A stretch of DNA of 5,051 nucleotides, from contig DFLI01000067.1 of NCBI GenBank assembly GCA_002373715.1, positions 1 to 5,051 on the forward strand. The letters run 5' to 3'. The notes beneath the pieces were generated by a model. It was not told the DNA's origin, made no database searches, and saw nothing but the letters and a program-made list of their open reading frames with translations. The stretch comes from Bacteroidales bacterium UBA3623. Lineage in GTDB: Bacteria; Bacteroidota; Bacteroidia; Bacteroidales; UBA932. The position numbers were made by a program, and so were the translations under genes. Positions 1 through 5,051 of this stretch are shown here, in pieces. Numbering within the stretch: position 1 is the stretch's first letter; every line of letters begins with the position of its first letter.

Positions 1-674
1 TGGTTGACGGTATTGTAGAGCGTGTTCCCAAGGGCGGCCGCGTATTCTATACCGGTGCCGGCACATCGGGCCGATTGGGCATTGTAGATGCCTCCGAAAT
101 CCCGCCCACCTACGGTGTGCTGGACACCTTCATCGGCATCATGGCCGGTGGTGACGGTGCCATCCGCAACGCTGTGGAAGGCGCAGAAGACGACGCCGAA
201 CAGGGCTGGAAAGACCTCCAGGCCTTCAACCTCACCCCTAACGATGTGTTGGTGGGCATTACCGCTTCCGGCGGCGCTCCCTACGTGGTGGGTGCCATCC
301 AGAAGGCCCGCGAATTCGGCATGCTCACGGGTGCCATCACCAACAATGAGGGCAGCGCCGTGGCTCAGGCCGCAGAGATTGCCATGGTGGCCAAGGTGGG
401 TCCCGAATTTGTGACGGGCTCCACCCGTATGAAGTCGGGTACATCGGCCAAGCTTATCCTGAACATGATTTCCACGGCTTCCATGATTCGCCTGGGCCAT
501 GTGAAGGGCAACAAGATGGTGGACATGCAGCTCACCAATAAGAAACTGGTAGACCGCGGCACCCGCATGATTATGGAGGGTACCGGCATCACGGACTATG
601 AAGAAGCCAAGAGAATGCTTCTGAAGTATGGCCAGGTGCGTGCCGCCGTAGACGCCTACCTCAAACAGAAATAG
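1..674 (+). CDS. murQ: N-acetylmuramic acid 6-phosphate etherase (MurQ), 5'-truncated by the window edge
   Basis: MurQ cleaves the D-lactyl ether of MurNAc-6-phosphate in the cytoplasm, giving GlcNAc-6-phosphate and lactate, in murein recycling. The open frame runs in from the edge (first full codon at 3), and 223 residues are visible of a family length near 275-300, so about 50-75 N-terminal residues are missing. The SIS sugar-phosphate domain shows the hallmark TGAGTSGRLG (visible residues 17-26) followed by DASEIPPTYG. Two glutamates, in DASE (codon 96-98) and GAED (codon 186-188), match the catalytic pair reported for E. coli MurQ as I recall it (E83 and E114). GSTRMKSGTSAKLILNM follows, with a helical C-terminus. 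A TTG at 75 is an internal Leu of the RLG motif, not a start. The next gene begins 3 nt after the stop, so the genes are very probably cotranscribed. In other Bacteroidota a MurNAc kinase often precedes murQ; that is untestable here. Identity is confident. Confidence 0.97.
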   Translation, partial: VDGIVERVPKGGRVFYTGAGTSGRLGIVDASEIPPTYGVLDTFIGIMAGGDGAIRNAVEGAEDDAEQGWKDLQAFNLTPNDVLVGITASGGAPYVVGAIQKAREFGMLTGAITNNEGSAVAQAAEIAMVAKVGPEFVTGSTRMKSGTSAKLILNMISTASMIRLGHVKGNKMVDMQLTNKKLVDRGTRMIMEGTGITDYEEAKRMLLKYGQVRAAVDAYLKQK

Positions 675-677
675 CCT

Positions 678-1115
678 ATGTGGCAAAGACAACAGACTCT
701 TTACCTTCTGATAGCCGCCGTGCTGGTGGCCGTTATGTGCTTTGGCACCGCCTACACCGTGGCCAATCCGGACGGAATGCTGTCCGTGAGCTACTGGCAG
801 CTCCAGAAGCCCTACTTCGGCGTTCTGCTGGGTATTCTGGCCGCTCTGGTGCTGCTGGCGCTGGTTACGTTCAAGTCCCTTATTCTGCAGATGCGCCTGT
901 CCAGCCTGAGCGGCATTATTGCCCTGGGCATGCAAATCTGGCTGGCCTGGATGTACTTCAGTTTCAAGGGCCCCGTGTTCAGCCTCACCGCCATTTTGCC
1001 GCTGGGTATCTGCGTGTTCTGCTTCCTGGCAGCCCGCGGCTGTTTCCAGGACCAGCTCATGGTAGAGAGCGCCTACAGAGTTAGGGAAATAAGAAAACGA
1101 AACAGAAAAAAATAA
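678..1115 (+). CDS. DUF4293-family four-helix membrane protein, function unknown
   Basis: This is a 145-residue integral membrane protein. It opens with MWQRQQTLYLLIAA, close to the start typical of DUF4293 proteins of Bacteroidota (M-I/W-Q-R-x-Q-T-x-Y-L-L). Hydrophobic segments at about residues 8-27, 47-66, 77-95 and 101-119 predict four transmembrane helices. A soluble basic tail follows (about 124-145), with the family-like pattern DQLMVESAYRVR and then RKRNRKK. The short first loop (about 28-46) is aromatic and polar. No catalytic motif is visible and the family has no established biochemical role that I know of. The start is the ATG 3 nt after murQ; the next gene starts 8 nt after this stop, so it sits mid-operon. 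Family assignment rests on the N-terminal signature, length, topology and C-terminal motif from memory. Placement beside murQ hints at envelope biology, but that is only inference. Confidence 0.85.
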   Translation: MWQRQQTLYLLIAAVLVAVMCFGTAYTVANPDGMLSVSYWQLQKPYFGVLLGILAALVLLALVTFKSLILQMRLSSLSGIIALGMQIWLAWMYFSFKGPVFSLTAILPLGICVFCFLAARGCFQDQLMVESAYRVREIRKRNRKK

Positions 1116-1123
1116 CGCTAACT

Positions 1124-2056
1124 ATGAAACCTACGTTACTCGTTCTTGCTGCCGGTATGGGCAGCCGTTATGGCGGTCTCAAACAGATGGACGGCCTGGG
1201 TCCCCACGGGGAAACCATCATTGACTATTCCATCCACGACGCCGTGGAGGCCGGTTTCGGCAAAGTCGTTTACATTGTCCGCGAGTCCTTCAAGGCTCAG
1301 ATGGAAGAGGCTGTGAAGCAGAAATATGCCGGTGTAAAAACCGTAGACGGAGAGCCCCTGAAGTTCGTTTTCGTAACACAGGAACTGGACAAGGTACCCG
1401 CCCGTTTCACCGTGCCGGAAACCCGCGTAAAGCCCTGGGGCACCGCACACGCCGTCATGATGGCGGCCGATGTGATCAAAGAGCCCTTCGCCGTAATCAA
1501 CGGAGACGATTTCTATGGCAAGGAGTCCTTCAAGATTCTGGGAGACTGGTGCCGTGCACACGAGAAAACGCAGGGACAGTACTGCATTGTGGGCTTCGAA
1601 CTGGAGAACACCCTCAGTGAGAACGGCAGCGTATCCCGCGGCATCTGCTCTTACGACGCCAAGGGCCAGCTCACCGACGTGGTAGAGCACCTGGACATTG
1701 CCAAGGAGGCCGATGGCAAAGTATATGGCAACAACTCCGTCACCGGTGAAAACCACGTGGAACTGGCCGCCAAGGCCCTCTGCTCCATGAATATGTGGGG
1801 CTTCACCCCGGATTATTTCGCCAAGAGCGTGAAACTGTTCGACGCCTTCCTGGAGAAGAACATCAACGAGCCCAAGAAGGAATTCTACATCCCTTACGTG
1901 GTGGATGTGATTGTGAAGAGCGGTGAAGGCTCCTGCGAGGTGCTTTCCACCCCTTCCCGCTGGTTCGGCGTTACCTATAAGGAAGACCGTCCCGGCGTAG
2001 TGGCCAAGTTTGCCCAGCTTGTGGAAAAAGGCATCTATCCCAGTCCGCTGTATTAA
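1124..2056 (+). CDS. Sugar-phosphate nucleotidyltransferase-like protein (NTP_transferase fold)
   Basis: The 310-residue cytosolic protein has a Rossmann-like nucleotidyltransferase fold that would transfer an NMP group to a sugar phosphate, giving an NDP-sugar and pyrophosphate. The N-terminal VLAAGMGSRYGGLKQ (about 7-21) is the nucleotide-binding signature G-x-G-x-R-(x)n-K. VKPWGTAHAV (102-111) resembles the G-T-A base- and sugar-contacting segment. INGDDFYG (125-132) supplies the metal-binding acidic residues. SMNMWGF (221-227), EFYIPYVVD (253-261) and a C-terminal SRWFGVTYKEDRP (278-290) complete the pattern. It lacks the left-handed beta-helix of GlmU-type enzymes, and its Y-G-G-L-K-Q signature differs from the usual RmlA, GalU or MurU loops, so the substrate cannot be named. 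Close relatives are common in Bacteroidota and are usually annotated only as nucleotidyltransferase. The ATG at 1124 directly precedes KPTLLVLAAG and follows an A-rich stretch. It sits 8 nt after the DUF4293 stop. Confidence 0.85.
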   Translation: MKPTLLVLAAGMGSRYGGLKQMDGLGPHGETIIDYSIHDAVEAGFGKVVYIVRESFKAQMEEAVKQKYAGVKTVDGEPLKFVFVTQELDKVPARFTVPETRVKPWGTAHAVMMAADVIKEPFAVINGDDFYGKESFKILGDWCRAHEKTQGQYCIVGFELENTLSENGSVSRGICSYDAKGQLTDVVEHLDIAKEADGKVYGNNSVTGENHVELAAKALCSMNMWGFTPDYFAKSVKLFDAFLEKNINEPKKEFYIPYVVDVIVKSGEGSCEVLSTPSRWFGVTYKEDRPGVVAKFAQLVEKGIYPSPLY

Positions 2057-2077
2057 TTGTAAAAAACCATACTCCCC

Positions 2078-3007
2078 ATGTTACAATTACGCGCCCGCAA
2101 AGTAAACAATTACAACCTATACGCTAACCATGCCTGGTATGTGCCGGGTGTGGGGGGCATGTTCGCCCTCCTGGGTTTGTTCCTGGTAGGTAACCTGCTG
2201 GCCAGCCTTCTGGTAGCCGTCTGTGGCTTCTTTGTGCCCCAGTCGGTGATGCAGGATTATTCCATGCTGGTGGCCTATCCGCTCAGCTTTATCCCGCCCA
2301 TGCTTTATGCAGCCGGCAAGAGCCAGAAGAACAGCCTCTTTGAGACAGGTTATCAGCTGAACAGCAGCCACTTCGGCCCCTTCAGTACCTGGCAGATCGT
2401 GCTCATCACGGTGGCGCTCACTTTTGCCACCATGATATCGGCCGATTATATCAACTACCTCAATTTCAAGCTCACCACTTCCACCCCCGGCATGAAAGCC
2501 TTCTACGACAAGGTGGTGGAACTGCTGGGTCAGATGACGGGCGGTCCGCTGTGGAGCTCCTTCCTTCTGGCGGCCATCTTTGCCCCCATCTTTGAGGAAT
2601 GGCTGTGCCGCGGTATGGTACTGCGTGGCCTTCTTACCAAGATGAAGCCCGGCTGGGCCATCGTGGTATCGGCCCTGTTCTTTGCCGTTATTCACATGAA
2701 CCCCTGGCAGGCGCTCAATGCCTTTATCATTGGCGTGGTGATGGGTTATGTGTACTACAAGACGGGCTCGCTGGTGCTCACCATGATTATTCACTTCGTG
2801 AACAACGGTACGGCAGTCATCCTGTCTCAGTTCTCCTCCCTGGAGAATGTAGATTTCTGGATTGATATTATGCCCACGGGCACTTACATTGCCGTATACG
2901 TGGTGGGCGTGATAGCGCTGGTGGCCTGCTTCATGGCTTTCCGTCGCATCCCGCTGGAGCAGGAGCGCGGCAACATTGATACCGTTACCCTCAGCATAGA
3001 CGAATAA
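2078..3007 (+). CDS. CPBP family intramembrane glutamic endopeptidase (CAAX protease/Abi-like)
   Basis: This 309-residue polytopic membrane protein carries all three motifs of the CPBP (Rce1/Abi) family: EEWLCRG (EExxxR, 173-178), FAVIH (FxxxH, 202-206) and HFVNN (HxxxN, 239-243). In Rce1 the glutamate and histidines form the catalytic site inside the membrane. Hydrophobic segments lie near 28-52, 62-79, 105-122, 160-172, 193-206, 211-226, 231-250 and 269-287. About 20 polar residues precede the first segment, and a hydrophilic tail of about 20 residues ends the protein. Bacterial members have been linked to bacteriocin self-immunity and to protein or peptide processing, but most, including this one, have no assigned substrate. 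No bacteriocin-like small ORF or prenylation-related gene lies nearby. The ATG follows the nucleotidyltransferase stop by 21 nt, a spacer rich in A with no evident Shine-Dalgarno. The stop overlaps the next start by one nucleotide (TAATG), which favours coupled translation. Confidence 0.93.
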   Translation: MLQLRARKVNNYNLYANHAWYVPGVGGMFALLGLFLVGNLLASLLVAVCGFFVPQSVMQDYSMLVAYPLSFIPPMLYAAGKSQKNSLFETGYQLNSSHFGPFSTWQIVLITVALTFATMISADYINYLNFKLTTSTPGMKAFYDKVVELLGQMTGGPLWSSFLLAAIFAPIFEEWLCRGMVLRGLLTKMKPGWAIVVSALFFAVIHMNPWQALNAFIIGVVMGYVYYKTGSLVLTMIIHFVNNGTAVILSQFSSLENVDFWIDIMPTGTYIAVYVVGVIALVACFMAFRRIPLEQERGNIDTVTLSIDE

Positions 3008-3321
3008 TGGAAGAGAAAAAGGACAGATGGGCCTGGCTCAAAAGGAGTGACCACAATTACCTGGTCCCCTTTGTGATTGTGTCCACCACCCTGGTGGCGC
3101 TGTGGCTGCTGTTCTTTGCTCATAACAGTGTGCTCTCCTGGATTGGAGCCACCATGGAAGAAAGGAACCAGCAAAAGGAGATGGCACGCCTGCAGCAGGA
3201 GATAGAGGAGATGGACCGGGAAATCAAAAACCTTCGGGACAATCCCGACACGCTGGAAACCTTCGCCCGTGAAACCTATCACTTCGCCGCCCCCGGGGAC
3301 GATGTGTATATAGTGGAATAA
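3007..3321 (+). CDS. Septum formation initiator family protein (DivIC/FtsB-like)
   Basis: This 104-residue bitopic protein has the FtsB/DivIC plan. A short basic cytoplasmic N-terminus (1-18) leads to one transmembrane helix (about 19-38), a periplasmic coiled coil (about 48-78, rich in E, Q, K and R with heptad-like M/L/I spacing) and a compact C-terminal segment. That segment, DNPDTLETFARETYHFAAPGDDVYIVE (78-104 region), matches the Bacteroidota DivIC pattern of a TLE-x-x-ARE-x-Y-x-F block followed by P-G-(E/D)-D-V-Y. In better-studied bacteria FtsB bridges FtsL and FtsQ and helps activate septal wall synthesis. The ATG overlaps the upstream TAA by one base. Its last 43 nt overlap the 3' end of folP on the other strand, so the conserved C-terminal codons also encode the antisense FolP tail. 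FtsB and DivIC are not separable from sequence in this phylum, so no symbol is given. Confidence 0.93.
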   Translation: MEEKKDRWAWLKRSDHNYLVPFVIVSTTLVALWLLFFAHNSVLSWIGATMEERNQQKEMARLQQEIEEMDREIKNLRDNPDTLETFARETYHFAAPGDDVYIVE

Positions 3322-4226
3322 AGCTTAGCTGTCTGTACGGCGGGAACTACGTCGTGCACGCGAAGCCAGGTGGCACCGCCCTGAAGGGCCGCCAGATTCA
3401 GAACCTGCGTTGCGGGCATCGCTTCTCCGGGAGTGATGCCCAAAACTTTATAAATCATGCTCTTCCGGGAAAGGCCCACCAGGATTTCCTGGGGGAAGGC
3501 CTCAGATACTTCCTTCAGCCGGTTCAGCAGTTCATAGTTCTGGGCTATGGTTTTGGCAAAGCCGAAGCCCGGGTCCAGAATCCATTCCCGAATGCCTGCA
3601 TCGGCCGCCTTCTTGTCAAACTCTTTAAAGTAGCGAATCACCTCCGCCACCACATCGTCATAATCCGTCAGGCTCTGCATGGTCTCCGGTGTACCACGCA
3701 TGTGCATAGCCACATACGGAAGCCCCAGCCGTCCAACGGTTTCCAGCATCTTAGGATCCATCTCCCCGGCCGATATATCATTCACCAGAAAAGGGCCGAT
3801 GGTATCAAACGTGCGCCGCACAATCTCTGCCCGGAAGGTATCGACGGAGATTTCCAGGAGTACCCTCCGGGGGGCTTGTGCACCCCCGCACGAGGGTAGG
3901 GGGAGGGGCCCGCTGGCTGGCCGTTCGCTTTGCGGACGAGCCAGACAGTGGGAGGGGCCGGAGGGAGCGAAGCGACCGGAGTCCCCCCGGAGGGTACTCC
4001 TGGAAATCTCCGATAGTACCGGCTCAAGGCGGCGCCATTCTTCCTCCACATCGGGCTGGGTGGAGCCGGGGCGGGTGGAGCAGGCTCCGAGGTCCACAAT
4101 GTCGGCCCCATCGGCCCACATTTGCCGGATGCGGGCTACAGCATCGGCCCCTTCTGTGCGGCTCCCGGAGAAGAAGGAGTCGCTGTTCAGGTTTACGATG
4201 CCCATGATATGGATGTTTCCTATCAT
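3279..4226 (-). CDS. folP: Dihydropteroate synthase (FolP) carrying an in-frame palindromic insertion of about 44 codons
   Basis: FolP condenses 6-hydroxymethyl-dihydropterin pyrophosphate with p-aminobenzoate to give dihydropteroate in folate synthesis, and is the sulfonamide target. The TIM-barrel landmarks are in order: MGIVNLNSDSF (8-18), DLGACSTRPGS (45-55), SVDTF (127-131), NDIS (149-152), MHMRGTP (174-180), DPGFGFAKT (218-226), GLSRKS (251-256) and RVHDV (289-293). At 315 residues it is long for the family (about 260-285). The excess lies between RRLEPVLSEI (65-74) and LLEISVDTF (123-131), where a Pro/Ser/Gly/Arg-rich stretch is encoded by the palindrome at 3845-4012. Removing a 132-nt core leaves 271 residues and a normal spacing. 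The usual N-V-T-P-D-S-F reads N-L-N-S-D-S-F, so two positions of loop 1 differ. The ATG overlaps the upstream TGA (ATGA), supporting this start and translational coupling. All later motifs remain in frame, so it may be functional; activity is not shown by sequence. Confidence 0.95.
   Translation of the reverse strand: MIGNIHIMGIVNLNSDSFFSGSRTEGADAVARIRQMWADGADIVDLGACSTRPGSTQPDVEEEWRRLEPVLSEISRSTLRGDSGRFAPSGPSHCLARPQSERPASGPLPLPSCGGAQAPRRVLLEISVDTFRAEIVRRTFDTIGPFLVNDISAGEMDPKMLETVGRLGLPYVAMHMRGTPETMQSLTDYDDVVAEVIRYFKEFDKKAADAGIREWILDPGFGFAKTIAQNYELLNRLKEVSEAFPQEILVGLSRKSMIYKVLGITPGEAMPATQVLNLAALQGGATWLRVHDVVPAVQTAKLYSTIYTSSPGAAK
3845..3874 (+). repeat. Inverted repeat arm, low-coordinate side (30 nt)
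   Basis: The arm pairs perfectly with 3983-4012. Read on the folP strand, its outer 18 nt supply codons for L-L-E-I-S just before V-D-T-F, a conserved DHPS strand. This outer part is therefore probably native gene sequence. The inner 12 nt (3863-3874) are CCCTCCGGGGGG and probably belong to the inserted core. Confidence 0.9.
3901..3959 (+). repeat. 10-nt direct repeat GGGAGGGGCC flanking the central hairpin
   Basis: GGGAGGGGCC occurs at 3901-3910 and again at 3950-3959, one copy just before and one just after the central hairpin. Both lie in the GC-rich core. They may be sequence elements of the repeat family, or simply reflect the G-rich composition of the core. Confidence 0.6.
3913..3944. 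repeat. Nested hairpin in the core of the folP palindrome
   Basis: CTGGCT (3913-3918) pairs with AGCCAG (3939-3944). After a 3-nt bulge (3919-3921), CGTTCGC (3922-3928) pairs with GCGGACG (3932-3938) through one T-G wobble, leaving a 3-nt TTT loop. It sits at the exact centre of the large palindrome (axis 3928.5), so the whole element would fold as one long branched stem-loop in either strand or its RNA. Confidence 0.75.
3983..4012 (-). repeat. Inverted repeat arm, high-coordinate side (30 nt)
   Basis: The exact reverse complement of 3845-3874. In the folP frame it encodes S-E-I-S-R-S-T-L-R-G, directly after the helix R-L-E-P-V-L. The outer 18 nt duplicate, in inverted orientation, the sequence that encodes the conserved strand on the other side. 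Its 12-nt inner part is CCCCCCGGAGGG. The perfect match over 30 nt, with no decay, suggests a recent origin or ongoing conversion. Confidence 0.9.
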
Positions 4227-5051
4227 AGGACGGTTACAATCTTTTCCAGCCAGAGGGCGTCCGTGGCGTCGAAGGTGGAGAGTTCCTTGCTGTCAATATC
4301 CAGTACGGCCGATACTTCGCCGGCCTTGAAGATGGGCACTACAATCTCGCTGCGGGAGAGGGAAGAGCAGGCAATGTGGCCGGGGAATTCCTCTACGTCC
4401 GGGATTACCAGGGTGCGTTTTTCCTTCCAGGCACTGCCGCATACGCCTTTTCCAAAACCAATGCGGAAGCAGGCTTCCGGACCCTGGAACGGGCCCAGCA
4501 CCAGCTGCTCTCCCTGAACGCGGTAGAAGCCCGTCCAGAAGAAATGCATGCGCTCGTGAATGAGGGCGGCCATATTGGCCATGCGGGCCACAGCGTCCGG
4601 TTCTCCTTCCAGAATGAGTTTCATATCCTGGTACAGGCGCAGGTAACGGAAGGTCTTGAGCGGCACGTGGCAGTAGCCGCCAGGGTTCTTATCCAGATAA
4701 TCCTGATGACGTTCTTCCGCCAGATAGAAGTTTCTCAAGGGCTCCAGTTCCACCACCAGCGGGGCTCCGAGGCGCTGGGCCTCGGCCTCAAAGACCGGTG
4801 CTATGAGGGCCCTGTCGGCCTCTTCCGTATAATAAACGCCTGTGCGGTAGCGGGTGCCTATATCTCCGCCCTGCTTGTTCAGGCTCAGCGGATCTATAAT
4901 GGTGAAATACAGTTCGGTGAGTTCCGGTAGGGAGATGCGGGACTCATTGTAGGTGACGCGTACTGTTTCGGCAAAGCCGGTGGTGTCTGTGTACACCTGC
5001 TCGTATTTAGGATTTACTCCGTTGCCATTGGCATAACCGGCCACGGCTTCC
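4223..5051 (-). CDS. MsrA-fRMsr fusion: peptide-methionine (S)-S-oxide reductase joined to a GAF free-methionine-(R)-sulfoxide reductase; 5' end outside window
   Basis: Two methionine sulfoxide reductase domains lie in one frame. The first (4664-5050) is most of an MsrA: GYANGNGVNPKYEQV, TGFAETVRVTY, DPLSLNKQGGDIGTRYRTGVYY and HQDYLDKNPGGYCHV. The catalytic GCFWG motif would lie just upstream, beyond the window. The Cys in GYCHV matches the first resolving Cys of E. coli MsrA (C198). After CHV a GAF domain follows almost without linker (4223-4663): FFWTGFYRV, LVLGPFQGPEACFRI, GKGVCG, PGHIACSSLSRSEIVVP and VLDIDS. It closely resembles E. coli fRMsr (YebR/MsrC), and its three redox cysteines are present (codons at 4469-4471, 4439-4441 and 4367-4369; the last matches the nucleophile C118). 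MsrA reduces Met-S-oxide, including free; fRMsr reduces free Met-R-oxide. A GTG at 5042-5044 is internal, since the frame continues as E-A-V-A-G-Y. The stop overlaps the folP start. Confidence 0.93.
   Translation of the reverse strand, partial: EAVAGYANGNGVNPKYEQVYTDTTGFAETVRVTYNESRISLPELTELYFTIIDPLSLNKQGGDIGTRYRTGVYYTEEADRALIAPVFEAEAQRLGAPLVVELEPLRNFYLAEERHQDYLDKNPGGYCHVPLKTFRYLRLYQDMKLILEGEPDAVARMANMAALIHERMHFFWTGFYRVQGEQLVLGPFQGPEACFRIGFGKGVCGSAWKEKRTLVIPDVEEFPGHIACSSLSRSEIVVPIFKAGEVSAVLDIDSKELSTFDATDALWLEKIVTVL

Larger units (their letters stand above)
3845..4012. mobile_element. In-frame palindromic insertion element (MITE- or RPE-like) inside folP, 168 bp
   Basis: The element is bounded by perfect 30-nt inverted arms (3845-3874 and 3983-4012). 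The next base outward mismatches. Its length of 168 is divisible by three, and it has no stop in the folP frame, so DHPS translation continues through it. The inner 132 bp (3863-3994), starting CCCTCCGGGGGG and ending with its complement, is about 76% GC by hand count (100 of 132). It contains a nested hairpin and a 10-nt direct repeat. It encodes no transposase, so any movement would need help in trans. No convincing direct target duplication flanks it: a TA borders the 132-bp core on each side, but removing the core plus one TA would break the folP frame. By analogy it resembles MITEs or the Rickettsia palindromic elements found inside genes; membership of a named family is not claimed. Other copies in the genome would prove it is a repeat family. 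Confidence 0.8.

Noticed and set aside
75..77. TTG as a possible start of murQ
   Set aside because: It is the Leu of the conserved GAGTSGRLG motif, and the frame continues upstream to the window edge with good MurQ sequence.
1136..1756. 206-codon open frame on the - strand
   Set aside because: Antisense to the nucleotidyltransferase-like gene; no recognisable motif and no promoter or start context.
2117..2794. 225-codon open frame on the - strand
   Set aside because: It is antisense to the CPBP protease, which has all three family motifs. The reverse product is His/Gly-rich with no domain, typical of an antisense shadow.
3291..3298. CCCCGGGG palindrome as a terminator between the convergent operons
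   Set aside because: It has no loop, is only 8 nt, has no following T-run, and lies inside the conserved end of the DivIC-like gene.
3354..3899. 181-codon open frame on the + strand
   Set aside because: It mirrors the folP coding sequence and has no recognisable domain; a shadow of the real gene.
3861..3996. TA target-site duplication flanking the 132-bp core (mariner-like)
   Set aside because: A TA borders each side, but removing the core plus one TA (134 bp) would shift the folP frame. The TA pair is also a forced result of the perfect palindrome.
3845..4012. Intein or diversity-generating repeat in folP
   Set aside because: An insert of about 44 residues is far too short for an intein and lacks splice-junction residues. 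No template/variable repeat pair or reverse transcriptase is present.
3679..4329. 216-codon open frame on the + strand through the folP palindrome
   Set aside because: It is antisense to folP and the MsrA-fRMsr end, matches no family I recognise, and is open because of the GC-rich, stop-poor core. The folP frame on the other strand carries all DHPS motifs.
5042..5044. GTG as a possible start of the MsrA-fRMsr gene
   Set aside because: It encodes a Val just before the conserved GYANG, and the frame runs on upstream. A start here would omit the catalytic Cys region of MsrA.

Overview
The window is a densely coded stretch of what looks like a Bacteroidota (probably Bacteroidales) chromosome. 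The evidence is a DUF4293-type membrane protein and a DivIC/FtsB-like septum protein with the phylum's usual C-terminal motif. A-rich start regions without clear Shine-Dalgarno sequences and very tight gene packing also fit. By eye the host coding DNA is moderately GC-rich. The genus cannot be read from the sequence.

Layout: five genes run forward from 1 to 3321 as one apparent operon. They are the 3' part of murQ (murein recycling etherase), a DUF4293 four-helix membrane protein, a sugar-phosphate nucleotidyltransferase-like protein, a CPBP-family (CAAX/Abi) membrane protease, and a DivIC/FtsB-like division protein. The gaps are 3, 8 and 21 nt, and the last junction is a 1-nt TAATG overlap. 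The set leans towards cell-envelope biology: wall recycling, sugar activation, membrane proteins and septum formation. Two genes run in reverse from the right edge to 3279. The first is an MsrA fused to a GAF-type free-methionine-(R)-sulfoxide reductase, with its 5' end cut by the window. The second is folP (dihydropteroate synthase). They are joined by a 4-nt ATGA overlap. The forward and reverse operons meet tail to tail with a 43-nt coding overlap at 3279-3321. Neither operon's promoter lies in the window.

The most unusual object is inside folP, at 3845-4012. It is a 168-bp palindromic element with perfect 30-nt inverted arms, a GC-rich core of about 76% GC and a nested hairpin. It keeps the folP reading frame open and adds about 44 residues between conserved DHPS blocks. 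The outer part of one arm encodes conserved DHPS residues leading into the SVDTF motif. This suggests that the long arms consist partly of host gene sequence copied in inverted orientation around a 132-bp core. The arrangement recalls, by analogy only, the Rickettsia palindromic elements that insert in frame into protein genes. The second notable object is the MsrA-fRMsr fusion, which in one polypeptide could reduce both stereoisomers of free methionine sulfoxide.
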